A stretch of DNA of 64,000 nt from QKMZ01 sp012965515 (GTDB lineage Bacteria; Cyanobacteriota; Vampirovibrionia; Obscuribacterales; Obscuribacteraceae). This document shows positions 34,344 to 43,103 of this stretch, in pieces. A program made the position numbers and the translations under genes. The notes below the pieces were generated by a model, which was not told the DNA's origin, made no database searches, and saw only the letters and a program-made list of their open reading frames with translations. Positions within the stretch are counted from its first letter, which is position 1, and the number at the start of each line of letters is the position of its first letter. The stretch lies in contig CALFMP010000048.1 in the NCBI GenBank assembly GCA_937879965.1, positions 1-64,000 of the forward strand. Direction: 5' to 3'.

Positions 34344-37300
34344 TTACGTAGATACGACCTGGGTGATGCTGCGCATTAGCGGTATGAGCGCATCGGTGTC
34401 TCGTCCGTCGCTGAGGGTGACCAGAAGACCGCCACCAAAGTCTGCGATAACCAGGAAGCCGCGCGGCGTGCGAGCAACAACCTGATGGACGCGATTGTGG
34501 CCGATCTTCTTAATAGCTGTTTCGGTATTCATATAGACTGCCAGTGCCCAGATGCCGATAGAATCGGCTTCAATGTCTTGCGGCATTGTGTTGGCGATGA
34601 GCAAACCATCGTGACCGATGATAATTGAACCGACAACATCAGGAGTGCCGCCGATGTGATGGAGCAATCCTTGAATCTCGGAAGCGGCTTCCAGAGTGAG
34701 GATCTTCATCTTTGTATCGGAGAGATCCGAAGCGGTGAGCTTGCCGATCTTCTCCAGATCTTTCTGGTCGAGGAGGAATTTACCGATTGAGGCAATTCTT
34801 CCGCTACCGGTGTCTCCGCCCTGGTCCGGCTTAGCATCCAATCTTCCCAAACCTTCAATTTTGGGAGGTGGAACAGCAGCGGCCATTGGATCTTGTCCGG
34901 CTACGTCGCTTATTGCCTGTACAGCGGCAGCGACATTCACTCTCTGCTGCCCTTGATTTACTTGGGTGTCCTGATCTTTGACGCCCAGATTGTCGGCGAA
35001 AATCTGATTCATCATGCTGTCGTCGACACTGAAGAGCCCCGCTTGAGCTTGCGCTTGTTGCGGTGGTGCCGGTGGTGCCGGTGGTGCTGCGAATTGTCCT
35101 TGATCCGGAGCGCCGAAAGGAGCTTGCTGCGGTTGCCCACCGAATTGAGCTTGCTGTTGTCCACCGAACGGCGCTTGAGGCTGACCGCCAAATGGTGCTG
35201 GAGGCGGAGCGCCGAAAGGAGCAGGAGCTTGAGGAGGTTCCGGTGCTGGAGCCGGTGCACCAAATGGAGCACCGAAAGGAGCCGGAGCGGCGCCTTGCGG
35301 AGGAACGCCAAAAGGTTGTGGTGGTGCTGCTTGCGCATATTGATCCGGTGCCGGAGGCGGCGCGCCGAAGGGAGCAGGTGCTGCCGCTTGCTGAGGCATG
35401 GCGCCGAACGGTTGAGGCGCAAATGGCGCTTGCTGTTGCATTTGTTGCGGTGCTTGAGCTTGCATCGGCATTTGCTGTTCGCCGGTTCCGCCGACCGGTT
35501 TGGCCATTTCCTGCACGCCAAGATTCTTGGAGAACAGATCGTCCATTGCCGAATCGTCTAAATTGAAAAGTCCGTTTGATTTGTTTTCCGCAACAGCCGG
35601 TGCTGCTGCAAATGGAGCCGGTGCGGCTGCCACGGGGGCCTGACCGTTGGGAGGTACAGCTGCAGGGAAACCACCCGATGCACTCGGCGCGCCCCATCCG
35701 GAAGCCGGTGGACCACCAGATGCGGTGGCGACGTTTTTAGACATGACCGGAACAATCTTGGGTTGACCCGCTCCACCCGTCGCTTGTTGCGGAATGGCAA
35801 ACGGATTCCCTGGTGCCGGAGCCGGCGGTGCGCCGAATGGCGCGGGGGCTGCGGATGCTGCCGGTGCAAACGGTTGAGGAGCTGCTTCCGGTGTAGCAAA
35901 TGGTGCCGGAGGTGGCGCGCCAAATGGTTGTGGCGCTGAGGCCGGTTCTTGTCCCGGCGTGGCAAACGGCATAGGTGCGGAAGCCGGTGTGGCGAATGGC
36001 TGCGGAGCTGCTTCCGGTGCTGCAAATGGAGCGGGAGGCGGTGCTCCAAATGGCGCGGGAGGCGCGCCGAAGGGGGCTGGAGCTCCGCTGGGCGAAGCAA
36101 ACGGAGCGGGAGGCGCCTGCTCGGGTGCAGGTGCAGCAAATGGCACCGGTGGTGGTGCTGGTGTTGCGAATGGTTGTGGTTCTGGAGCTTGTTGCGCAAA
36201 CGGCTGAGGAGCTGCATCTTGCCCCGGTACTGGTGGAGCGCTGAACGGCTGGCCCCAGGCATTTGCCGACGGCTCGGGTGGAGCGATCGGAAGCGACTTC
36301 ATGATTGCCGGTTGCGGCGGACCTTCCGGCTTGGGAGCCGCGGGTTGCGGAGCACCTTCATTGATGCCGAGGTGTTCGGAGAAGATCTTTTCGATTTCGC
36401 TGTCGTCCACGTTGAACAACGCGCCGCCGCCTGCTGGTGCCGGCGGTGGCGGCGGCAGGGGAGCTGGTTGAGGAGCGCCCTGACCAGGTACGAAAGCCGG
36501 AGGATTGATATTCAATCTGGACGGAGAACCACCTGAAGGGGTCGGTTCTACAGGGGCTCCAAACGGCTGAGCAAATGGTTGCGGGGGTGCGGCATCAGCC
36601 TGCGGCTGGCGATGCAATTGATCTTGAGCTTCTACGACCGGCAGATCCCAACTTGATGCCGTGATGCCCTGATCAGCAGGAGAACCAAAAGGATTTGATG
36701 GTGCAGGTGGTGCCATCGGCGCTGGTGCGGGCGCCGGAATTGGTGCTGACGCTTGCGGTGCCGGTGGCGGCGAACCCCAGGGTGTTGGAGCGACCGGCTG
36801 CGGTGAAAGCTGTTCACTGGCAGGTTGTATCGTGGTCGGCGTCAACTGCTGCGTACGTTCTTGAATGGGAACATCCCAACGCGGCGGTGGCGGTGAAAGT
36901 TCGGGAGCTTGTTGTGCCGAGCGATCTTGAATCGGGGTATCCCAACGATTGTCGCCTGCTGCTTTAGCAGCAGGTGCGGCTGCTTGTGCACCTGAATTTG
37001 CCATCGCTTCTTGTTTCATGCGCTCTTGGATCGGCAAATCCCAGCGCGACTCTTCGGATGCTTGTGCCGGAGCCGCCTGCCCTTCTTGAAGAACGTTGGA
37101 CAGCCTGTCCATGATTGAATCTTTCGGAATGCCAGTACCTGCAACTCCTGCTGATGGCGCGGCAGGCATACCGGGAGCCTGTGGTGCTGCCCCGGCGCCA
37201 AAACCTGTCGATGCACCTGGCAAAGGTGGTGCTGCACCGGGAACCGGCACGCCCCAAGGATTATTACCTTGAGGTGCTGGTGTTTGCGCAGGCTGTTCTT

Positions 37301-39587
37301 GCGCGGCGCGATTTTGAATTGGTTGATCCCAGCGATTTGCATCAGCTGCAGGCTGGGCGCCTCTGTCCTGAATCGGTGTATCCCAGCGGTTTTGCGCTCC
37401 ACCCGGAGGAGGTGGTGGTGGCATTTGCGGAGCCGGTGCCGCGGCTGGTGTCGCTCCCCAACCTTTTGGTGCTGCCGGTGCGTTCGATACCAGGGCGTCA
37501 GAACCTGGCGTAAATGCTCTCCAGGTGCCGGTCTCAATTTGCTCAGCGTCTACGGACCAGGCATTAGCTGGTTTTACCGCTGGTGCTGCTGGTGGAGCGG
37601 GCGCCGGTGCGGCTGCTCCAGCTGCCTGTTCCGGCTCAGGTGCCTTTGCTTGTTCTCCACCCCAAGCATTGCCGCCGCCGGGTTGACCCCAGCCGCCGCC
37701 CGGTTGACCACCGGTCGGTGTGCCCCAACTTTCATTTGGTTTTTGAGCTATCTGTCCCCAACCACTGCCGGAGCTACCCTGTGTGCCCCAGGCTCCAGCA
37801 GCAGCTGCTGCCGGTTCTGGAGCAGGCACTGCTGCAGGCGCTGGAACTGCGGCGTTTGCGCCCGAATTAGGATCATTGCCGGCATTGCCCCAGCCTTGTG
37901 GCTGTTGCGGCGGCGTTGCCCAGCTGTCTGGAACTGCGTTTTGACTTCCGCTTGGCGCGCCTTGTCCCCAGCCGTTTGCGTTGCCGCCCCAGGCTGAGTT
38001 GCCACCACCGCCTGCTCCGCTCGCAGGTGCGCCCCATGGATTGTTATCAGGCGTCTGTGCCGCTGGTGCTTGAGGTGTGGGAGGTGCCGCGGTTTCGGGT
38101 GTCGGAGGCGAACTCCATGCACCTTGATTGCCCCCAGCGCCCCAATTGTCTGTTCCACTGGGCGGCGCACCCCATGCTCCGGCTGCCGAGGCAGGACTGG
38201 GCGCAGACTGTTGATTCGCTTGAATCGGCTTGTTCCAGGGTTGATCGGGTGAGTCCAAATTGGGCATTCCAGCTGGAACTCCAGCCGGTGCGCCGAAATT
38301 GGGAGCTTGGGTCGGCGGTGCAAATTGATTGGAGGCAGTTTCGCTTGGGTCATCCCATGCGCCACCTTGCGGCGGTGGACCCCAGTCTGCATCATCTTGT
38401 CCGTTCGAGCCTTTTGGAGGCTCGTTACCCCAATTGGGATCGCCCCAGGCACCTCCGCCTCCACCTTGTCCGGGCGCTTTCAACCCAGGCATCGGCGACG
38501 GACCGCCTGCCGGTCCACCAGGTGATCCACCTGCCGGCGGTCCACCCCAGTTGGAAGCTTCTTGTGCTGGGCTTGTCGGCTTGCCCCAATTGCCTGCCAG
38601 GTTCGGGCCTCCTTCGGCAATCGCGTTGGGACCCGGCATCGGCGGTGGCATTTGCGGCATGCCACCCGGCATTTGCATTGACTGTGCAGAAGGCATAGGA
38701 ACGCCACCCATACCCGGTGGCGACAAACTCGGATTGGATTGACCCGGCAGACCAGTCGGCGCGTTGAGGGGCTGGCGATTGGGAAGGCCCGGCGGCTTCA
38801 TCCAATTCGGCTCTTCTTCTTGCTGACGACCACTTCCTTCCGGACCTAATTCGTCTTGAACATCTATTGGTTCGTGCTCGCCAGTCGCTCTTTGCGATTC
38901 GGCAATCTTCCTTCTAATAGATTCCGCAAGCGTAAGAGGTTGATCGTCTGTTAGTTGATTCGGTCCGGCCATGCCGAACTTTTCACTGAGCGAACGGGTT
39001 GTCGATTGTGCTTCACGGCTGTCCATAATTGGTTCGGACATACCTTTGGCAATCGCTTTCAGTCTGGTTGCAGTACCGGAATGATCTTCAGGAGGCTTGC
39101 CTTTTGCTTGCGGTGGCGCCATCGAAGGTGGCACCGAATCTTCAAACTGAGTGATCGGCTGGTTCATCGGTTGAGAACGATGCGGATAACGACTGCCACC
39201 ACCGGCAGGTTCCATGTCCATCTCCATTCCTGGAGGCATGGTGTCTTTCTTTCCGCGACCACCGCCGCCACCTTTCATATCCTGATTGGCTTTCTTGTCT
39301 TGCTTGTCTTTGCCTTTGAAAATGTTGCCGAAAACAGCAAAAGGCGAAGCCTTCTGCTCAGGCAGATCTTCCATGATGGCGCGGGCAAGCGCTTCAGGCT
39401 GTGGCGGAGTCAAATCATCCGGCAGTTGAACGTCATCGGCAGCAAGGAGAACTTGTTGAATCTGATGGTGAAATTTGGCGCACGATTCGCATGTCTCCAG
39501 GTGAGCGGACAGCATACGCTCGTCCTGCGCCTGCAGATCCATATCGAATCGTTGTTGAATTAAGTGTCGGAATCGACTGCAATTCAT
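34344..39587 (-). CDS. Giant anti-sigma-like zinc-finger / Roadblock protein with disordered repeat region
   Basis: A 1747-residue protein. Residues 1-40 form a zf-HC2 anti-sigma zinc finger (Cys3, His29, Cys33, Cys36). Residues ~1608-1740 form a Roadblock/LC7 domain (GSIIIGHDGLLIANTMP, TRGFLVIADFGGG-like end). Between them lie over 1400 residues rich in Pro, Ala, Gly and Gln, with no membrane segment. This linker has a WG/GW-rich part (about 330-700), five WDxPIQxR motifs (about 729-911) and three copies of LFxxDDSxxxxxFxxxLG (about 1055, 1337, 1516), among AP(Q)PFAxP repeats. Its ECF sigma partner lies 27 bases upstream. The frame is open throughout and repeats are conserved in protein sense, so it is a real gene. 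Confidence 0.88.
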   Translation of the reverse strand: MNCSRFRHLIQQRFDMDLQAQDERMLSAHLETCESCAKFHHQIQQVLLAADDVQLPDDLTPPQPEALARAIMEDLPEQKASPFAVFGNIFKGKDKQDKKANQDMKGGGGGRGKKDTMPPGMEMDMEPAGGGSRYPHRSQPMNQPITQFEDSVPPSMAPPQAKGKPPEDHSGTATRLKAIAKGMSEPIMDSREAQSTTRSLSEKFGMAGPNQLTDDQPLTLAESIRRKIAESQRATGEHEPIDVQDELGPEGSGRQQEEEPNWMKPPGLPNRQPLNAPTGLPGQSNPSLSPPGMGGVPMPSAQSMQMPGGMPQMPPPMPGPNAIAEGGPNLAGNWGKPTSPAQEASNWGGPPAGGSPGGPAGGPSPMPGLKAPGQGGGGGAWGDPNWGNEPPKGSNGQDDADWGPPPQGGAWDDPSETASNQFAPPTQAPNFGAPAGVPAGMPNLDSPDQPWNKPIQANQQSAPSPASAAGAWGAPPSGTDNWGAGGNQGAWSSPPTPETAAPPTPQAPAAQTPDNNPWGAPASGAGGGGNSAWGGNANGWGQGAPSGSQNAVPDSWATPPQQPQGWGNAGNDPNSGANAAVPAPAAVPAPEPAAAAAGAWGTQGSSGSGWGQIAQKPNESWGTPTGGQPGGGWGQPGGGNAWGGEQAKAPEPEQAAGAAAPAPAPPAAPAVKPANAWSVDAEQIETGTWRAFTPGSDALVSNAPAAPKGWGATPAAAPAPQMPPPPPPGGAQNRWDTPIQDRGAQPAADANRWDQPIQNRAAQEQPAQTPAPQGNNPWGVPVPGAAPPLPGASTGFGAGAAPQAPGMPAAPSAGVAGTGIPKDSIMDRLSNVLQEGQAAPAQASEESRWDLPIQERMKQEAMANSGAQAAAPAAKAAGDNRWDTPIQDRSAQQAPELSPPPPRWDVPIQERTQQLTPTTIQPASEQLSPQPVAPTPWGSPPPAPQASAPIPAPAPAPMAPPAPSNPFGSPADQGITASSWDLPVVEAQDQLHRQPQADAAPPQPFAQPFGAPVEPTPSGGSPSRLNINPPAFVPGQGAPQPAPLPPPPPAPAGGGALFNVDDSEIEKIFSEHLGINEGAPQPAAPKPEGPPQPAIMKSLPIAPPEPSANAWGQPFSAPPVPGQDAAPQPFAQQAPEPQPFATPAPPPVPFAAPAPEQAPPAPFASPSGAPAPFGAPPAPFGAPPPAPFAAPEAAPQPFATPASAPMPFATPGQEPASAPQPFGAPPPAPFATPEAAPQPFAPAASAAPAPFGAPPAPAPGNPFAIPQQATGGAGQPKIVPVMSKNVATASGGPPASGWGAPSASGGFPAAVPPNGQAPVAAAPAPFAAAPAVAENKSNGLFNLDDSAMDDLFSKNLGVQEMAKPVGGTGEQQMPMQAQAPQQMQQQAPFAPQPFGAMPQQAAAPAPFGAPPPAPDQYAQAAPPQPFGVPPQGAAPAPFGAPFGAPAPAPEPPQAPAPFGAPPPAPFGGQPQAPFGGQQQAQFGGQPQQAPFGAPDQGQFAAPPAPPAPPQQAQAQAGLFSVDDSMMNQIFADNLGVKDQDTQVNQGQQRVNVAAAVQAISDVAGQDPMAAAVPPPKIEGLGRLDAKPDQGGDTGSGRIASIGKFLLDQKDLEKIGKLTASDLSDTKMKILTLEAASEIQGLLHHIGGTPDVVGSIIIGHDGLLIANTMPQDIEADSIGIWALAVYMNTETAIKKIGHNRVHQVVARTPRGFLVIADFGGGLLVTLSDGRDTDALIPLMRSITQVVST

Positions 39588-39614
39588 TATCAGTTACCGC
39601 GCTCTCTAAAAGAA

Positions 39615-40187
39615 CTATCCCCTGCCAAGGCATTTAACTATTTGCACTCTTGCTCTATAGAGCCACGCTTGAATGGTTTCTTTCGGCTGGTGCAAAACCG
39701 AACCCATCTGCTCGTATGTAAGATCCAGTTGATGGCGCAGCATAAAAACCTTTTGCTGCTCTTCCGATAAAGTGCTCAAACAACGTCTCACTCTTTGTGT
39801 CCCCAGAATGACCGTTGTTTCCCAGTCCATATTGCCGGATCCGTCGGAAGCCGGGTCTGTGCGGGCTCCGGGCGGCAATGGACCGGTGTACTGCGAGTGA
39901 TACTCTGCACACGCATCGACGATAAAATTTGACACCCAATACCAGAGAGGCATGTTGATCTTTTTGGGATCGGTGTGTTTCAACGAGGCGAAAGCGTTGC
40001 GGAAAGCCATTATGGTCAGTTGAGTCGCTGTCTCCGGATTGCCCGTCGCCATGTAAGCGATGGCGTAGAAGCGTTCTTGGTGATTCCAGACAAAATCGTT
40101 ACGCTGCTCTTTATTGCCTTTCTTCAGTTCGAAGAGGACACCGGCAGCCGCTTGGTTGAAATTATTCCGAGAGGGAAGGATAGGCAT
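39615..40187 (-). CDS. Divergent ECF-like RNA polymerase sigma factor
   Basis: A 190-residue protein with the two-domain ECF layout. Region 4 is clear near the C-terminus: LSEEQQKVFMLRHQLDLTYEQMG, then a helix-turn-helix ending ETIQAWLYRARVQI. Region 2 is weaker (NDFVWNHQERFYAIAYMATGN, then FRNAFASLKH and WYWVSNFI), so its promoter will differ from that of the ECF factor at 18.4 kb. The linker contains GPLPPGARTDP. It is followed at 27 bases by the giant zinc-finger/Roadblock gene, the expected place for an anti-sigma partner. Confidence 0.82.
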   Translation of the reverse strand: MPILPSRNNFNQAAAGVLFELKKGNKEQRNDFVWNHQERFYAIAYMATGNPETATQLTIMAFRNAFASLKHTDPKKINMPLWYWVSNFIVDACAEYHSQYTGPLPPGARTDPASDGSGNMDWETTVILGTQRVRRCLSTLSEEQQKVFMLRHQLDLTYEQMGSVLHQPKETIQAWLYRARVQIVKCLGRG

Positions 40188-40545
40188 TCTTTTTCTATGA
40201 CAAGATCGCTATAAATGCGAGTACTGAAACAATAGCCAACAAACTGTTCGTAGCGGGACGTCAGGAGGGAATTCTTGAACGCAACACGCGGCCGCGAATA
40301 CTCCGAACCAGCAACTCGATGACCCGAAATGGGCGAGCTGCCGACCGCCAAGTAGCCACTTTTCCAGTTTACCTGATTCGGGCGGGACTCAGGAAGGATT
40401 TTGTGGGATAACTGGTGGGCTCAAAAACGCTTACGGACTGAAACAGACCTCCGTTGACAGGCGATAACGACTCATACCGCTAACATATGATGTACCACGT
40501 TACGCGCGTTAGTATCTTCATTCTGATAATTAGGAAGCTCGCTTG
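40188..40545. other. Divergent intergenic region upstream of the sigma/giant protein operon
   Basis: A 358-base stretch between divergent genes. It holds a 10-base palindrome CGCGGCCGCG at 40287-40296 and a TTGACA at 40454-40459 with no good -10 at the right distance on the plus strand (TAACAT at 21 bases). No RNA gene or small ORF was recognised. Confidence 0.35.
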
Positions 40546-41463
40546 ATGTCATTACCGGAAACGCACACTATTGAAATCAAGGTTCGCAACGCCGCTGCCT
40601 ACACTTTGAACAATGTCGTCGCCACGGCTCGAAGCTGTTCGCCACAGGATTTGAAGATCGCTGCGGCGAACGTCGATCTCGTCGATGAATCAGGCAAAAT
40701 ACCGCAGGAAGTGACGGATTTCATAAATTTTGTAATGACAGATCTCTTCACACTTTTGCATCGAAGTGGGCTTTACAACAGGCAAAGAGCATTCTGGGAA
40801 TCAATCGCCCGTGCCGTCAAAATTACTGTACATCCTGTTACGCAGGGCTTTTTCAAGAAGGAAGCCTTGCCGATGTATGACGTGCATTTTGAGGACGCAG
40901 CAGGCGGAACAACGCTTTTGGCTTTTGTGGTGCAGAGCCATGCTCAATGGAATGTCCCGAAATACGCCACCGCTTATTTTAAGGAACTGTTGCACAGAGC
41001 CCAGCAACTCGACAGAAAAAGGCCGGTCATGAAGTCCGTTATGGTTGTTGCTCCGAAGCCTTTTTCAGAAGAACTCTTTAAATACGTAGATAAAATTTTG
41101 GGCGGACCCAATCTTGATCCGGTCTCGAGATTTGAGTCGGTACTGCAATCACCGATTACCGTGCATTTGAACCTTTTCGAGTACGGACTCTCCGCAAATG
41201 ACACCCAATCAGATGAATCTGGTCACAACGGTGTAAGCCAAACCAATAGCACAAGCAATGCATTTGCTTCTGAGGCGCAGTCTGAAGGATCAGAGCAGGC
41301 AGAAGAAGCCTCTCAACCAGACTCGTATGCTCCTTCTGCAGTCGACGATCCTGATGTAATTGGAGACGAAAGTCTTCTTCATCCGGACGACATGAAAGTC
41401 CGACCGGGGCGATTTGTCTTCAAAATGATCCAACCTGATGTCGATAAGGCAAGAAGAAAGTAA
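40546..41463 (+). CDS. Hypothetical protein with acidic C-terminal tail
   Basis: A 305-residue protein that I do not recognise. The first ~220 residues look globular and alpha/beta (HTIEIKVRNAAAYTLNNVV; a later strand pair TTLLAFVVQSHAQ and MKSVMVVAPKPF). A ~70-residue disordered Ser/Glu/Asp-rich stretch follows, then a short basic end (RPGRFVFKMIQPDVDKARRK). No signal or membrane segment is visible. The ATG at 40546 has AGGA ten bases upstream. It diverges from the sigma/giant-protein operon and could share its control region. Confidence 0.6.
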   Translation: MSLPETHTIEIKVRNAAAYTLNNVVATARSCSPQDLKIAAANVDLVDESGKIPQEVTDFINFVMTDLFTLLHRSGLYNRQRAFWESIARAVKITVHPVTQGFFKKEALPMYDVHFEDAAGGTTLLAFVVQSHAQWNVPKYATAYFKELLHRAQQLDRKRPVMKSVMVVAPKPFSEELFKYVDKILGGPNLDPVSRFESVLQSPITVHLNLFEYGLSANDTQSDESGHNGVSQTNSTSNAFASEAQSEGSEQAEEASQPDSYAPSAVDDPDVIGDESLLHPDDMKVRPGRFVFKMIQPDVDKARRK

Positions 41464-41499
41464 TTCCCGCCAGTCGAGATTGAAATCAATCGAACAGCA

Positions 41500-43068
41500 C
41501 TAAAGCGGGATGTTTCCGTGCTTGCGCTTCGGTCTTTCGATGCGCTTGTTCTTCTGAACTTCCAGCGCGGCATGCAGGTATCGTCTTGTCTCCGAAGGCA
41601 AAATAACGTCGTCTACGTAGCCTAGTTCTGCTGCAACATAGGGATTGGCGAATCGCTCTCTATACTCGGCTACGAGCTCTTTATGCTTGGCCGGAGCGTC
41701 GTCTTTCAGTTTATCGAGTTCTTTCCTGTACAAAAGATTGACCGCACCATCTGCTCCCATGACAGCGATCTCGGCTGTGGGCCATGCAAAATTGAAATCT
41801 CCGCCCACGTTTTTCGAGCCCATTACGTCAAATGCGCCACCATAAGCTTTGCGCGTGATCACTGTGAGTTTTGGCACAGTGGCTTCGCAGTACGCGTAGA
41901 GCAGTTTTGCACCGTGCCTGATAATGCCGTGGTGTTCTTGAGTGCGGCCGGGCAGATAGCCAGGCACATCGACAAAGGTTATGACTGGAATATTGAAGGC
42001 ATCGAGGAAACGAACGAATCTTGCCCCTTTGATTGATGCGTTTATGTCCAATGTTCCTGCCAGTTTCTTCGGTTGATTGGCGACGATGCCGACCGTTTCG
42101 CCGTGCAGTCTAGCGAATCCTGTGATCAGGTTGGTCGCGTAAAGCGGTGCGATCTCGAAGAAGTCGCCGTTGTCGAAGATATTTGTGATGACGTCGTGCA
42201 TGTCGTAGGGCTTGGCCGGATCGTGTGGAACGACATTGTCGAGCTTACTCATTTCGGCAGGCTCTGCGTCAGGACCTGGTTCTACGAAGGGTGGCGGTTC
42301 GAGATTGTTGAGCGGCAAATAAGAAAGCAGCTTTCTCACCATCCAGAAAGATTCTTCTTCGTCTTCGGCGAGCAGCTGTGCGACGCCGCTCTTTTCGTTG
42401 TGAACGCGCGCTCCTCCCAGCTCATCGAAAGTGACGTCTTCACCAGTGACGGTGCGCACGATTTCCGGACCGGTGATGAACATATAGCTGGCTTTGTCGA
42501 CCATAATCGTGAAATCGGTGACTGCCGGGCTGTAAACTGCGCCTCCTGCACAGGGTCCGTAGATGACCGATATCTGCGGAATCACACCTGATGAATTGAC
42601 GTTTCTGTAAAAGATGTCGGCATACCCTGCAAGCGAGGCGACGCCTTCCTGAATGCGCGCGCCGCCGCTTTCGTTGAGCCCAATAACCGGGCAGCCGGCT
42701 TGCTTTGCGAGGTCCATGACTTTGCAAACTTTGCGGGCGAAAACTTCACCGAGCGCGCCACCAAGGAAGGTGGCATCATGAGCAAAAATGTAAACCGGGC
42801 GTCCGTCGATTTTTCCCTGTCCCGTGACTACTCCGTCGCCTACGACCTTCTTTTCGTCTAATCCGAAATGCTCACAGTGGTGGACAGCATAACGATCAAG
42901 CTCGATGAAAGTGCCTTCGTCGAGCAATGCTGTGATTCGCTCACGTGCATGCAAAGTCCCTTTATCATGGCGCTTCTTTAACGTCGCTTCGCTGACGGCA
43001 ACTGCTTGTTCGCGCTTCTCCGTCAGGCGCTCATTAGGCGATTTAGCGGTTTTGCTCTTCGTTTCCAT
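41500..43068 (-). CDS. pccB: Propionyl/acetyl-CoA carboxylase carboxyltransferase subunit
   Basis: A 522-residue biotin-dependent carboxyltransferase of the PccB/MmdA type, moving CO2 from carboxybiotin to propionyl-CoA (or acetyl-CoA). Both crotonase-fold halves are present: the N half with LNESGGARIQEGVASL and GPCAGGAVYSPA, the C half with FVDVPGYLPGRTQEHHGIIRHGAK and RKAYGGAFDVMGSK. The ending KHGNIPL is typical of PccB. Its biotin carboxylase partner is not in the window. It follows mgtE by 35 bases. A methylmalonyl-CoA mutase domain at 55.3 kb fits the same propionate route. Confidence 0.92.
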   Translation of the reverse strand: METKSKTAKSPNERLTEKREQAVAVSEATLKKRHDKGTLHARERITALLDEGTFIELDRYAVHHCEHFGLDEKKVVGDGVVTGQGKIDGRPVYIFAHDATFLGGALGEVFARKVCKVMDLAKQAGCPVIGLNESGGARIQEGVASLAGYADIFYRNVNSSGVIPQISVIYGPCAGGAVYSPAVTDFTIMVDKASYMFITGPEIVRTVTGEDVTFDELGGARVHNEKSGVAQLLAEDEEESFWMVRKLLSYLPLNNLEPPPFVEPGPDAEPAEMSKLDNVVPHDPAKPYDMHDVITNIFDNGDFFEIAPLYATNLITGFARLHGETVGIVANQPKKLAGTLDINASIKGARFVRFLDAFNIPVITFVDVPGYLPGRTQEHHGIIRHGAKLLYAYCEATVPKLTVITRKAYGGAFDVMGSKNVGGDFNFAWPTAEIAVMGADGAVNLLYRKELDKLKDDAPAKHKELVAEYRERFANPYVAAELGYVDDVILPSETRRYLHAALEVQKNKRIERPKRKHGNIPL

Positions 43069-43103
43069 TGTCTTTGCCGTCCGTTTTTGTTGTTGAAATG
43101 TCG

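Noticed and set aside
34893..38742. Long plus-strand frames opposite the giant gene (70-260 codons)
   Set aside because: They are mirror images of Pro/Ala/Gly codon repeats of the minus-strand gene, lack ribosome sites, and have odd Arg/Leu/Cys-rich composition.
40454..40491. Promoter from TTGACA (40454) with TAACAT or TATGAT
   Set aside because: Spacers of 21 and 26 bases are outside the workable range.
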